The position numbers and the translations under genes were made by a program. Below are positions 26,599-35,406 of a stretch of 64,000 bases of DNA, piece after piece; the first letter of the stretch is position 1, and each line of letters begins with the position of its first letter. Source of the DNA: Anaerobacillus alkalidiazotrophicus. GTDB taxonomy: Bacteria > Bacillota > Bacilli > Bacillales_H > Anaerobacillaceae. The stretch is taken from positions 373,500 through 437,499 of the forward strand of contig NZ_MLQS01000030.1 of NCBI RefSeq assembly GCF_001866055.1, given 5' to 3'. The notes under the pieces are model-generated. The model was not told the DNA's origin and did no database searches. It saw nothing but the letters and a program-made list of their open reading frames with translations.

Positions 26599-26750
26599 GT
26601 TTTTGAGGTGGTGGTCTTTCTACCCCTCAAGAGTAGGATAAAATATTTTGTGAAATGATTACGATAGAAGACTTGAAATTATGATAAAAAACAAGGAAAA
26701 TGAAAACATAATATGTCGAACTGGTGATTATCCAATTAAGGAGGTACAGA

Positions 26751-27200
26751 ATGGGAGAAAAACTAAATAAAGAAATGGAGCAAGTGGTGCATATCGAAAA
26801 ATCATTACGTATGATTGCTGATATTGTAAAACAAAAGGGGAGAGAAATATTAACACAATTTCCTATTACCCCACCACAATTCGTAGCTTTGCAGTGGCTT
26901 CATGAATATGGAGATATGACAATTGGTGAATTATCTACAAAAATGTACTTAGCATGTAGCACAACAACAGATTTAGTTGATCGCATGGAAAAAAACGAGT
27001 TAGTCGAGAGAGTCAAAGATACAAATGATCGAAGGGTTGTTCGAATACATTTACTAAATAAAGGTGCCACAATTATTGAACAAGTGATTATTAAGCGTCA
27101 AGACTATTTGAATGATGTACTTAAACATTTATCTGAAGAAGAAGTTAATGTGCTTGAACAAAACTTAAGTCACCTTTATCAAGAAATGAAAAGAGAGTAA
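26751..27200 (+). CDS. ysmB: MarR-family transcriptional regulator (YsmB-like)
   Basis: A 149-residue winged-helix repressor of the MarR family; ligand and targets unknown. The DNA-binding region is visible as ITPPQFVALQWLHEYG, MTIGELSTKMYLACSTTTDLVDRMEKNELVER and the wing KDTNDRRVVRIHLL, flanked by dimerisation helices. The ATG at 26751 follows AAGGAGGT; the longer frame from 26724 runs through that site. The gene lies between gerE and racE in B. subtilis too, though here the pts genes intervene. Confidence 0.9.
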   Translation: MGEKLNKEMEQVVHIEKSLRMIADIVKQKGREILTQFPITPPQFVALQWLHEYGDMTIGELSTKMYLACSTTTDLVDRMEKNELVERVKDTNDRRVVRIHLLNKGATIIEQVIIKRQDYLNDVLKHLSEEEVNVLEQNLSHLYQEMKRE

Positions 27201-27229
27201 TAATTTAGAGACGAAAAAGAGGGAAAGCA

Positions 27230-28027
27230 TTGAATAGAGCAATAGGAGTTATTGATTCGGGTATAGGAGGCTTAACGGTAGTCAAAGAGATGTTACGTCA
27301 ACTTCCTAAAGAAGAGGTTTTATATATTGGGGATACAGCTCGTTGTCCGTACGGCCCTAGACCGCAGGAAGAAGTTAGAAAATTCACTTGGGAAATGATA
27401 AATTACTTACTTGAAAAAGAAATAAAAATGTTAGTTATTGCATGTAATACTGCTACGGCAGTGGTGTTAGAAGAAGCAAAAAGTAAATTATCTATTCCTG
27501 TTATCGGTGTTATTCACCCTGGAGCTATTTCTGCATTAAAAGTTACAAAAAATGATCATGTAGCAGTGATAGGAACAGTTGGTACCATTAATAGCGGAGC
27601 ATACAAAAAAACACTTACAAGCATTAATAATAAAGTAAAAGTTGAAAGTTTAGCTTGTCCACTTTTTGTTCCAATTGTAGAGAGGGGGGCATTTAACGGC
27701 CAAGAAGCTTATGATGCTGTCTCTAAAAGTTTAACTCCACTAAAAGGCACCAACATCGATACGCTTATTCTAGGTTGTACTCATTACCCACTTTTAAGTG
27801 AAGTAATTCAAGAAGTGATGGGTAATGAAATTGAGATTATTTCATCTGGGGATGAAACCGCTCGAGAAGTAAGTGCCCTTTTATATCATAAAGGAATTCT
27901 CTACACTGGTAATAGAAGACCTAATCATACTTTTTATACAACTGGTGAAGAAATTCGCTTTAAAAACTTTGCCCAAAGCTGGTTAGAAACCAACGTTCCT
28001 TTAGTTACTACTATAAAACTTACGTAA
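27230..28027 (+). CDS. racE: Glutamate racemase
   Basis: Makes D-glutamate for peptidoglycan (and poly-gamma-glutamate in some Bacillus). The N-terminal [16 protein letters not shown] motif and the two catalytic cysteines, C72 in ACNTATA and C183 in GCTHYPLL, are intact. 265 aa. The TTG start at 27230 follows GAGGGAAA. It lies 29 bases after ysmB, so the two are probably co-transcribed, and a terminator follows. Confidence 0.96.
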   Translation: MNRAIGVIDSGIGGLTVVKEMLRQLPKEEVLYIGDTARCPYGPRPQEEVRKFTWEMINYLLEKEIKMLVIACNTATAVVLEEAKSKLSIPVIGVIHPGAISALKVTKNDHVAVIGTVGTINSGAYKKTLTSINNKVKVESLACPLFVPIVERGAFNGQEAYDAVSKSLTPLKGTNIDTLILGCTHYPLLSEVIQEVMGNEIEIISSGDETAREVSALLYHKGILYTGNRRPNHTFYTTGEEIRFKNFAQSWLETNVPLVTTIKLT

Positions 28028-28053
28028 AAAGTCCTTTGAGAAGGGCTTTTTTG
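28026..28053 (+). terminator. Rho-independent terminator of racE
   Basis: AAAAGTCCTT and AAGGGCTTTT pair around a four-base loop, followed by T residues. Confidence 0.8.
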
Positions 28054-28058
28054 TTTTA

Positions 28059-28250
28059 ATCAGGTAAGGAAGTATAAAATTTCTAACTTAGAAACTGTCT
28101 AGCGCAAGTGCCCTATCGACTAGAAAGCTTCCTTCGTCTCGTCTACAATAAGTCGAGAACGAAAGTCTAACGACTTTCGACTCTCCTATATCTCACTCGA
28201 CTCAGTCCAGCTTATTACGTCGATGAGCAAGGGCGCTTGCGCTTTTCTTA
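28059..28250 (+). repeat. Repeat family C copy 3
   Basis: Begins a few bases after the racE terminator T-run (AATCAGGTAAGGAAGTATAAA, core TTTCTAACTTAGAAACTG). AGCGCAAG near 28101 and GCGCTTGCGCTTTTCTT near 28234-28249 mark its ends. The interior (CTTCCTTCGTCTCGTCTAC, AGTCGAGAACGAAAGTC) differs from other copies and contains its own short inverted repeats. Copy 4 follows with no gap. Confidence 0.7.
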
Positions 28251-28405
28251 CATAATCAGAATTTGTAAATTTCTAACTTGGAAACTGTCTAGCTTCAGCG
28301 CCTACGAGCTCGGTCACTTCAGGCTTTTTCGGAAGCCAAAGAGCGGCTTCTGTCAAAGGTCTTCCAGTGCCTATCGCTCGTGACCAAGGCGCTTGCGCTT
28401 TTCTT
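28251..28405 (+). repeat. Repeat family C copy 4, tandem to copy 3
   Basis: Starts (CATAATCAGAATTTGTAAAT) directly behind the CTTTTCTT end of copy 3. It carries TCTAGCTTCAGCGCCTACG, GAGCTCGGTCACTTCAG, a GGAAGCCAAAGAGCGGCTTC hairpin, GTCTTCCAGTGCCTATCGC and the end AAGGCGCTTGCGCTTTTCTT. The interior hairpin and end are shared almost word for word with the copy at 48317-48578. Confidence 0.75.
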
Positions 28406-28507
28406 TAATAGAATCCCTTTTAAAGAATAAATTTACCAAAAGGGTTGGTCTAAAAACAAAAATAACTCGTATACATAATAGTACAAACCACCTAAGGAGG
28501 GAAAAGC

Positions 28508-29575
28508 ATGCATAGAAGTTTCAAAACAGGAGTTCCAGTGCTGATTGCACTAGCATTTCTTGTATCCGGTTGTAGTTTTGGGGCAAATAAAATAATGGAT
28601 GAAACTGATCCGCCACCTATCAGTTATGTTGACGAAAGTACTTCCTTCGAATTTAGCATGGAGGAGGAAATGGTTACTGAAGAAACAAATACTGATATGG
28701 TGAATGAAGAAACTAAGAGAGAGCTATACTTGCTTGATCAAAATGGATTAGTGGCACCACAAACGTTAGCGTTACCTAAAACTGAAGGTGTTGCAAAACA
28801 AGCGTTGGAATATTTAGTGAAAGACGGTCCGGTAACACAGTATTTACCAAACGGTTTTCAAGCTGTAATTCCAGCTGGAACTGAAATTTATGGAGTGAAT
28901 ATTAAAGACGGGATAGCCATTGCGGACTTTTCTGAGCAATTTAAAGAGTATCGTCCAGAAGATGAATTAAAGCTCCTTCAAGCAATCACATGGACGTTAA
29001 CTCAATTTGATAGTGTAGAAGCTGTAAAGATCCGTATTAATGGTTATGATCAAGAAGTAATGCCTGTAAACGAAACACCTATTGGTGAAGGTTTAAGTCG
29101 TTTAAATGGTATAAATCTTGAAACGGAGAATGTAGTAGACGTAACTAATAGTAAGGCTGTAACAGTATATTTCTTAGCGCAAAATGGTGATAATGTTTAT
29201 TATGTTCCTGTTACGAGAAGAGTTAACGCAAAAGAAGATCAATTAACAGCAGTTATTTCACAGCTATTAATGGGACCTTCTAGCTTTTCTAGATTGTTAA
29301 CTGATTTCCGTTCTGGTGTTGAATTACTAGAAGAACCGCGATATGCAAATGGTGTGGTTACTGTAAACTTTAATGAAGCGGTCCTAAATCATAATGAAGG
29401 AACAGCCATCAGTGACGAAGTTTTAAATCTCCTAGTATTATCATTAACTGAGCAAAGTGGTGTTGAAAAAGTAGCAATTGAAGTTAATGGTGAAAGTGAA
29501 GTGCAAATGGCTACAGGGGAGTTGTTGTCAGAACCTGTATCGAGACCACTTAAAGTGAACTCAGGTAAATACTAA
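28508..29575 (+). CDS. gerM: Spore germination lipoprotein GerM
   Basis: A sporulation and germination protein made in the mother cell; in B. subtilis its loss impairs both engulfment-stage sporulation and germination. The N-terminus is a lipoprotein signal with lipobox LVSGC (C22). After a low-complexity acidic linker (about 40-70) come two GerMN domains, about residues 75-195 (FLDxNG-like start, LQAITWTLTQFDSVEAVKIRING) and 215-340 (FLAQNGDNVYYVPVTR, LVLSLTEQSGVEKVAIEVNG). 355 aa, close to B. subtilis GerM. Start ATG follows AAGGAGGG. gerM-rph order is conserved. Confidence 0.94.
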   Translation: MHRSFKTGVPVLIALAFLVSGCSFGANKIMDETDPPPISYVDESTSFEFSMEEEMVTEETNTDMVNEETKRELYLLDQNGLVAPQTLALPKTEGVAKQALEYLVKDGPVTQYLPNGFQAVIPAGTEIYGVNIKDGIAIADFSEQFKEYRPEDELKLLQAITWTLTQFDSVEAVKIRINGYDQEVMPVNETPIGEGLSRLNGINLETENVVDVTNSKAVTVYFLAQNGDNVYYVPVTRRVNAKEDQLTAVISQLLMGPSSFSRLLTDFRSGVELLEEPRYANGVVTVNFNEAVLNHNEGTAISDEVLNLLVLSLTEQSGVEKVAIEVNGESEVQMATGELLSEPVSRPLKVNSGKY

Positions 29576-29587
29576 CAATTATATTGT

Positions 29588-29616
29588 GAGGTGTCTAAGC
29601 TAAGACACCTCATTTC
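29588..29616 (+). terminator. Terminator of gerM
   Basis: GAGGTGTCT (29588-29596) pairs perfectly with AGACACCTC (29603-29611), then ATTTCGTTT. Confidence 0.75.
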
Positions 29617-29775
29617 GTTTACGAATAACATTAAATTCAGAACGGCCTTTACCACTTTTTAGCTAAGAATAAAGATGACCTAGTAACTTGGAGTTTGTAT
29701 AACATATAAACTGTGCCTAATTAGTATGGATTATTTAATAGGAATATTAGAGAAAATATATATATGATATAAGGT

Positions 29776-29804
29776 TTGTAGAAAAACTTAAACATTGGTA
29801 TGAT
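29776..29804 (+). promoter_or_regulatory. Sigma-A promoter of rph
   Basis: TTGTAG (29776-29781), 17-base spacer, TATGAT (29799-29804) with a TGG extension, 32 bases before the rph ATG. Confidence 0.65.
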
Positions 29805-29835
29805 AGAATTTGAATGAAATAAAGGAGGAGTATGA

Positions 29836-30594
29836 ATGCGTGTTGATGGACGTCAATTAGATGAACTTAGACCGGTTCGTATAGAAACGGATTTTATTAA
29901 ACACCCAGAAGGGTCAGTGTTAATTACAATAGGTGATACAAAAGTTATATGTACAGCGAGTATTGAAGATCGGGTTCCACCATTTCTACGTAATCAAGGT
30001 AAAGGTTGGATTACTGCGGAATATTCTATGCTACCAAGAGCGACAGAACAACGAAATATTCGGGAGTCTTCGAAAGGGAAAGTTACCGGGAGAACAATGG
30101 AAATACAACGATTAATTGGCCGAGCATTAAGGTCGATTGTTGACTTAGAGAAAATAGGTGAACGGACAATTTGGATTGATTGTGATGTGATACAGGCTGA
30201 TGGTGGTACTAGAACGGCTTCTATAACCGGAGCATTTGTCGCATTAGTATTAGCGGTAAAAAAATGTATGGATTCAGGTAAAATTGATAAATTCCCAATT
30301 AAAGATTACTTAGCAGCTGTATCGGTTGGAATTGATCAGAAGCTTGGAGAAATTCTTGATTTAAATTACATAGAAGATTCAAGTGCGAATGTTGACATGA
30401 ACGTAATAATGACTGGTAGTGGTCAATTCGTTGAATTGCAAGGAACTGGTGAAGAGGCAACTTTCTCTAGAGATCAACTTAATCAATTGTTAGAATTAGC
30501 CCAAAAGGGTATTGATGAATTATTTATAGAACAAAGGGCTGCTATTGGTGACTTTGCAGATAAAATAAAAGTACTTCCTAAAAAAGAATTGTAG
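29836..30594 (+). CDS. rph: Ribonuclease PH
   Basis: A phosphorolytic 3'-5' exonuclease trimming tRNA precursors. The family start [17 protein letters not shown], the RRATEQRN-like [13 protein letters not shown] block, [36 protein letters not shown] and [19 protein letters not shown] are all present. 252 aa. ATG follows AAAGGAGGAG. The next gene, ysnA, begins at once, so rph-ysnA-ysnB form an operon as in B. subtilis. Confidence 0.97.
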   Translation: MRVDGRQLDELRPVRIETDFIKHPEGSVLITIGDTKVICTASIEDRVPPFLRNQGKGWITAEYSMLPRATEQRNIRESSKGKVTGRTMEIQRLIGRALRSIVDLEKIGERTIWIDCDVIQADGGTRTASITGAFVALVLAVKKCMDSGKIDKFPIKDYLAAVSVGIDQKLGEILDLNYIEDSSANVDMNVIMTGSGQFVELQGTGEEATFSRDQLNQLLELAQKGIDELFIEQRAAIGDFADKIKVLPKKEL

Positions 30595-30603
30595 GTGGCC
30601 TTT

Positions 30604-31197
30604 TTGAAAGAAATTTTAATTGCGACGAAAAATAAAGGGAAAATTCGTGAATTTGAGGAACTATTTTCTCAATTTGGATTTCGTGTAAAATCTTTACTTA
30701 ATTTAGAAAGTGTTATTGATGTAGTCGAGGATGGTCTAACATTTCGTGAGAATGCAACAAAAAAAGCTGAAACCATTGCGAAACAATATAATATTGCAAC
30801 TTTAGCTGACGATTCTGGATTGATTGTAGATGCTCTGAATGGAGAGCCTGGGGTTTTTTCAGCTAGATACGCAGGGCCAAATAAAGATGATCGTGCAAAT
30901 ATGGAGAAAGTTTTACATGAACTAATAGGCGTAAAAGACTCGGAGCGTGCTGCCCGTTTTCATTGTTCATTGGCACTAGCGATTCCAGGACATAGTACAA
31001 TATTGGTTGACGGAACATGTGAAGGGAAAATTACTCATGAACCTAAAGGTGAAAATGGTTTCGGTTATGACCCTATTATGTATATCCCGCAAAAGAATAA
31101 AACAATGGCTGAACTCTCAAAAGAAGAAAAAAATGAAATTAGTCATCGGGCATTGGCATTAAAAAAGATGAAAGAAGTAATACAATCAGTTCTTTAA
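30604..31197 (+). CDS. ysnA: XTP/dITP diphosphohydrolase (RdgB/Ham1 family)
   Basis: Removes deaminated purine nucleotides (XTP, dITP, ITP) from the pool. The family signature is complete: ILIATKNKGKIREF, ADDSGLIVDALNGEPGVFSARYAG, KGENGFGYDPIM and ISHRALAL. The TTG at 30604 (MKEILIATK) is preferred; it gives 197 aa, in line with B. subtilis YsnA, and uses AGGTGG just upstream. A GTG at 30595 would overlap that site and abut the rph stop. Confidence 0.94.
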   Translation: MKEILIATKNKGKIREFEELFSQFGFRVKSLLNLESVIDVVEDGLTFRENATKKAETIAKQYNIATLADDSGLIVDALNGEPGVFSARYAGPNKDDRANMEKVLHELIGVKDSERAARFHCSLALAIPGHSTILVDGTCEGKITHEPKGENGFGYDPIMYIPQKNKTMAELSKEEKNEISHRALALKKMKEVIQSVL

Positions 31198-31210
31198 AAG
31201 GAGATTTATC

Positions 31211-31726
31211 ATGAAAGTTCTTGTCATTAGTGATAGTCATGGTCTGAGGGATGAATTGTTCGGATTACTTGATCGATATGAAAGTGAAGTTGATATTATC
31301 ATTCATTGCGGTGATTCTGAAATACCTAATAAAGCATTTTCCGCTTACGACAACTTACTTATTGTAGGTGGAAATTGTGATTTTGGTAATGACTATCAGG
31401 ATGAAATAAACATAGAGATATCAGGAATAAATATATTTGTGTCACATGGTCACTATTATAATGTTAAGGAATCTGCGGTAAAGCTTTCTTATCGAGCAGA
31501 AGAGTTAGGAGCAAAACTAGTTTGTTTTGGCCATTCACACATAGCTGTTGCGTTTCAAGAAAATGGAGTGGTTTATATCAACCCTGGAAGTTTTCGTTTG
31601 CCTAGAAAAAGGATGGAAAGAAGCTATGCTATTATCGATTTCAAAGAAGATACAGCCTATATAACTTTTTTTGACCATAAAGGAAATGAAATACAAGACT
31701 TGAAATATAGTTTCCAATTAGTGTAA
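31211..31726 (+). CDS. ysnB: Metallophosphoesterase YsnB (YfcE/MJ0936 family)
   Basis: A small calcineurin-like phosphoesterase; members hydrolyse phosphodiester model substrates, but the physiological substrate is unknown. All five metal motifs are present: DSHG, GDSE, GNCD, SHGHYY and GHSH. 171 aa, the same length as in B. subtilis. It is 13 bases after ysnA with AAAGGAG before the ATG, and ends the rph operon. Confidence 0.93.
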   Translation: MKVLVISDSHGLRDELFGLLDRYESEVDIIIHCGDSEIPNKAFSAYDNLLIVGGNCDFGNDYQDEINIEISGINIFVSHGHYYNVKESAVKLSYRAEELGAKLVCFGHSHIAVAFQENGVVYINPGSFRLPRKRMERSYAIIDFKEDTAYITFFDHKGNEIQDLKYSFQLV

Positions 31727-31728
31727 TA

Positions 31729-31784
31729 TAAACGTAGCGACTAACAAAAAAAATTGTGAGAAAAAAAGTCGCTACGTTTAAAAA
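31729..31784 (+). terminator. Terminator-like long hairpin after ysnB
   Basis: A perfect 14-bp stem, TAAACGTAGCGACT (31729-31742) with AGTCGCTACGTTTA (31767-31780), around an A-rich loop of 24 bases. The stem starts at the end of the ysnB gene. T-run is short. Confidence 0.65.
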
Positions 31785-31788
31785 TATG

Positions 31789-31817
31789 TTGACATTCAGT
31801 GTATGAAGTTATATAAT
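31789..31817 (+). promoter_or_regulatory. Strong sigma-A promoter of the tRNA cluster
   Basis: Consensus TTGACA (31789-31794), 17-base spacer, consensus TATAAT (31812-31817). It starts a transcript that would run through the tRNA-Gly half copy and both tRNAs. Confidence 0.9.
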
Positions 31818-31874
31818 ATATTTTGTCCTTGGTAATTGTATTGGAGTACATGCCGAATAACAAATGTTAAAATT

Positions 31875-31904
31875 GCGGGTGTATTTTATGGTAAAACCTC
31901 AGCC
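31875..31904 (+). pseudogene. Duplicated 5' half of tRNA-Gly
   Basis: These 30 bases match the first 31 bases of the intact tRNA-Gly at 32039 with one substitution and one missing base: acceptor 5' arm GCGGGTG, D arm and the start of the anticodon stem CTCAGCC. The match stops just before the anticodon. The following 134 bases have no tRNA 3' half and no recognised structure. A few bases of upstream similarity (TTAAAAYTGCGGG) are shared too. It lies between the strong promoter and the functional tRNAs, so it is presumably transcribed. Confidence 0.7.
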
Positions 31905-32038
31905 ACGAGCGAAACATCTGTGAAAAAGGCAGCGAGTTGTCTCAACGCAAAAACTTCTATGAATTATCGGGAAGAGGAAGAGACATGGTAAGGCCAAACT
32001 GCGTGGATAAAATAAATATTTTATAATTAATTAAAACT

Positions 32039-32112
32039 GCGGGTGTAGTTTAATGGTAAAACCTCAGCCTTCCAAGCTGATGTCGTGAGTTCGATTCTCA
32101 TCACCCGCTCCA
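32039..32112 (+). tRNA. tRNA-Gly (UCC)
   Basis: A complete cloverleaf with encoded CCA. Acceptor arm GCGGGTG pairs with CACCCGC (32102-32108); the anticodon loop CTTCCAA between TCAGC and GCTGA gives anticodon TCC; the T loop TTCGATT is normal. Discriminator T then CCA at 32110-32112. Confidence 0.97.
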
Positions 32113-32118
32113 AATAGT

Positions 32119-32195
<77 letters not shown>

Positions 32196-32208
32196 TTTAT
32201 ACATAACC

Positions 32209-32249
32209 AAAAGCTTAAATCTATAACAATAGGTTTGAGCTTTTTTTGT
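32209..32249 (+). terminator. Rho-independent terminator of the tRNA cluster
   Basis: AAAGCTTAAATCTAT pairs with ATAGGTTTGAGCTTT with one or two mismatches, followed by a run of T. Confidence 0.85.
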
Positions 32250-33257
32250 TTTTGCATAAAATGTATTTTAGAGGTGGGGATGAGAAAAAATATAGGAGGT
32301 GCTCTGATGTTATGATGATAACTAAATTAATCCTATTTTATTATCCTCATGGCCATTTCTGTTTCCGCGATTTAAGGAAATAAAGTAGTTTAGGGGAAGG
32401 AACCAAACTAAAACCTTATCCGAGTTAGGGAACTTCCTTCTTCTATCCTGAAGAAAGTAAAGTCCAATTTATTAGGTTTAGTTAGGCTACTAACTTTCTT
32501 TCCTCATTAGTAAAATTAGATCAATGGATCTTGAGGCAGGCATTGGATTGGAGGTAATGTCAATTATGTTAGAACTTACCCTTAATAAAATGCAGTTATA
32601 TTTTTGTAAAAAAAAGGTATTCTACTAATGTAAATTCCAGTTCTAAAGATTGTTATCTAGATTAACAAAAATTATTAAAACTCACCAATTTAATATCTAT
32701 TTTTATTAATTTAAAAAAACTTTATTTTTTAAAATAGTGAAATCCTTTTATTTACATAGGTGTAAGCGTATGCACATAAAGAGAGTGTTCGAAATTATCT
32801 AATTATTTTAAAAAAAGTGGTTGACCCCTGAGATTAAAAAGCGTATTATATCTTCAAATACTAAAAAATAAAGAACTAACTACAAGTTTTATCTGTAAGA
32901 AAAATTAACAAGATAACAAATAAAAAAGTTATTCTACACTTGTATTCACAAAAGTCAAAAAATTCAAACAATAAAACGAGCGATTGACAATAAATATCCC
33001 TCAACGTTATCATTAAATAGTTTTTTATTATAATCATCTTCAGTCTAATAACATACATTAATGGTAGCCCTATAAAAGTTTAACAGGGTTTGTTATCACA
33101 AATTAGGTAATTACTATATTTGCGTTTACTGAAGAAGTTGAACATTTGTGTTATCGATATTTAAATAAGACATGATGTTTATATAGCTAAAGTTTATACA
33201 AAAGACGAACTAATCCAAGAGGATAAAACAACAAGTATACTAGGGGATGTAGATATT
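32250..33257 (+). other. Long AT-rich region upstream of ilvD with mini reading frames and hairpins
   Basis: About 1 kb without a recognisable gene. A near-perfect ribosome-binding site, AGGAGGT (32294-32300), stands before ATG TTA TGA (32307-32315), a two-codon frame. That frame overlaps ATGATG (32312-32317), opening a 23-codon frame rich in aromatic and histidine codons (FYYPHGHFCF). Hairpins follow: GAAGGAA (32396-32402)/TTCCTTC (32434-32440) and AAGAAAGT (32451-32458)/ACTTTCTT (32493-32500). Another GGAGG (about 32550) precedes a 20-codon frame at 32565. The stretch 32600-32980 is very AT-rich and featureless. The candidate ilvD promoter lies at 32984. No T-box or riboswitch was recognised here. 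Confidence 0.4.
32984..33013 (+). promoter_or_regulatory. Candidate sigma-A promoter of ilvD
   Basis: Consensus TTGACA (32984-32989), 18-base spacer, TATCAT (33008-33013). The leader would be about 240 bases. Confidence 0.5.
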
Positions 33258-34925
33258 ATGCGAAGTGATATGATTAAAAAAGGTATTGACCGTGCGCCGC
33301 ACAGAAGCTTATTAAGAGCAACTGGTGTAAAAGAAGAAGATATGAATAAGCCATTTATTGGTGTCTGTAATTCATATATCGATATTATTCCAGGCCACGT
33401 TCACTTAAATAAATTTGCTGAGGTAGTTAAAGAAGCTATTAGAGAAGCTGGTGGAGTACCCTTTGAATTCAATACAATTGGTGTAGATGATGGAATTGCG
33501 ATGGGTCACATCGGCATGAGATATTCACTACCTTCACGAGAAATAATTTGTGACGCAGCCGAAACAGTTATTAATGCTCATTGGTTTGACGGAGTTTTTT
33601 ACATCCCAAATTGTGATAAAATCACCCCTGGAATGTTAATGGCAGCTGTTCGAACTAATGTCCCATCTGTTTTTGTAACAGGAGGTCCAATGGAAGCTGG
33701 GCGTACAAAAGATGGGAAGAGCTTATCTTTAGCATCCGTTTTTGAAGGAGTTGGAGCGTTCCAATCAGGAAAAATGTCTCGAGAAGAGCTTTTGGAGATT
33801 GAATCATCTGCATGTCCAACGTGTGGATCGTGTTCTGGAATGTTTACAGCAAATTCTATGAACTGTCTTATGGAAATGGTTGGGATGGCATTGCCAGGAA
33901 ACGGAACAATCGTAGCGACTTCTGAAGACAGAAAAAAACTGATTAAAGATGCTGCAAAACATTTAATGAATTTAATTGAAAAAGATATCCGCCCAAGAGA
34001 TATCATTACGAAAGAAGCTATTGATGATGCTTTCGCTTTAGATATGGCAATGGGAGGTTCTACAAATACAGTCCTTCATACATTAGCTATTGCTAATGAA
34101 GCTGAAATTGAATATGACCTAAAACGAATTAATGAGGTTGCAGAGCGTGTTCCGTATTTATCTAAAATAAGTCCAGCATCAGATTATTCAATGCAAGATG
34201 TGCATAATGCTGGTGGAGTCAGTGCCATCATCAAGGAATTATGTAGCATAGAAGGGGCAATTCACCCTGATCGTATGACAATTACCGGGAAGTCAATCTA
34301 CGAAAATGTTAAAGATGCTGAAATTACAAATGATGAAGTAATTCGTCGTAAAGATAATCCATATAGTCCCGTTGGTGGATTATCAATATTATTTGGAAAC
34401 ATTGCACCTGATGGAGGAGTAATAAAGGTTGGGGGTGTTGATCCTAGCATTCAAACCTTTGATGGTAAAGCGATTGTTTTTAACTCACAAGATGAAGCAT
34501 TAGAGGGAATTGAAAATGGTTCCGTAAAAGCTGGTCATGTAGTAGTCATCCGTTATGAAGGTCCAAAAGGCGGTCCTGGAATGCCAGAGATGCTTGCTCC
34601 TACATCTTCAATTATCGGTAGAGGATTAGGTAAGGATGTTGCTTTAATTACTGATGGAAGGTTCTCTGGAGCATCGAGGGGAATTTCTATAGGACATATT
34701 TCTCCAGAAGCAGCAGAGGGCGGCCCGATCGCTTTTATTGAAAACGGAGATAGAATTATCATTGATTTAACAAATCGAACAATTAACTTAGATATTTCCG
34801 ATGAAGAATTAGAAAACAGAAAGAAATCTTGGGTTCAACCAGAGCCGAAGGTGAAAAAGGGATATTTAGCTCGTTATTCTAAACTAGTAACCTCGGCTAA
34901 TACAGGTGGGGTAATGAAAATATAA
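33258..34925 (+). CDS. ilvD: Dihydroxy-acid dehydratase
   Basis: Dehydrates 2,3-dihydroxy-isovalerate and -methylvalerate, the third common step of valine and isoleucine synthesis. It uses an iron-sulfur cluster; candidate ligands lie in [16 protein letters not shown] and [18 protein letters not shown]. Other signature blocks are [45 protein letters not shown] and [16 protein letters not shown]. 555 aa, close to B. subtilis IlvD (558). It stands directly upstream of the T-box leader of ilvB, whereas in B. subtilis ilvD is elsewhere, so it is likely transcribed from its own promoter and may read into the leader. Confidence 0.96.
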   Translation: MRSDMIKKGIDRAPHRSLLRATGVKEEDMNKPFIGVCNSYIDIIPGHVHLNKFAEVVKEAIREAGGVPFEFNTIGVDDGIAMGHIGMRYSLPSREIICDAAETVINAHWFDGVFYIPNCDKITPGMLMAAVRTNVPSVFVTGGPMEAGRTKDGKSLSLASVFEGVGAFQSGKMSREELLEIESSACPTCGSCSGMFTANSMNCLMEMVGMALPGNGTIVATSEDRKKLIKDAAKHLMNLIEKDIRPRDIITKEAIDDAFALDMAMGGSTNTVLHTLAIANEAEIEYDLKRINEVAERVPYLSKISPASDYSMQDVHNAGGVSAIIKELCSIEGAIHPDRMTITGKSIYENVKDAEITNDEVIRRKDNPYSPVGGLSILFGNIAPDGGVIKVGGVDPSIQTFDGKAIVFNSQDEALEGIENGSVKAGHVVVIRYEGPKGGPGMPEMLAPTSSIIGRGLGKDVALITDGRFSGASRGISIGHISPEAAEGGPIAFIENGDRIIIDLTNRTINLDISDEELENRKKSWVQPEPKVKKGYLARYSKLVTSANTGGVMKI

Positions 34926-34940
34926 AAATTTTATACAATA

Positions 34941-35244
34941 AAACGTCGAAGAGGAAAAGTAGTTTTAAGTGTTGGTATCTACAGAGAGCCGTTGTCGCTG
35001 TGAATACGGTGATACCCCTTATTACGAACTCACCTCTGAGTGTCAATATGAAAGGAATTTATAGGTTCCGAGTAGTATTGGTCGAGTGATACCGTCACTC
35101 GTTATCAAAACTGAACGATAAAATCGTTCCTGAGGTGGTAAATTGTATAATTAACCATGAAAAAGGGTGGTACCGTGGAAAGAAATCTTTTCACCCCTTA
35201 CTAAAAGCAAATGTTGCTTATTTATAGGGGTGAGAAGGTTTTTT
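34941..35244 (+). promoter_or_regulatory. T-box leader of the ilv-leu operon, leucine specifier
   Basis: The leader contains the stem I signature GAAGAGGAAAAGTA, the AGAGAGCC S-turn, a specifier region AACTCACC with CTC (Leu) as the likely specifier codon, and the T-box AGGGTGGTACCGTG at 35164-35177. The terminator is CTTTTCACCCC (35187-35197) with GGGGTGAGAAGG (35227-35238) followed by six T. Uncharged tRNA-Leu should stabilise the antiterminator and let transcription proceed into ilvB. The specifier choice is inferred from its place in stem I and matches the Leu T-box of B. subtilis ilv-leu. Confidence 0.9.
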
Positions 35245-35406
35245 ATTTTACTTTCAAAAAGAATTTTGATGGTATGAGAAAAGGTGGATATTATAACAAT
35301 AATGGTTAACTTTGAAAATAATGTTGTCACCTCCCTTCTAAAACATGGTATGTATGAATAGCCAATAGAGCTGCATAAATAAAATCAACTTGTTAGGGGG
35401 ATAAAA

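Noticed and set aside
35250..35320. CodY-like boxes near ilvB and ilvD
   Set aside because: The best matches to AATTTTCNGAAAATT have four or more mismatches in very AT-rich DNA, too weak to report.
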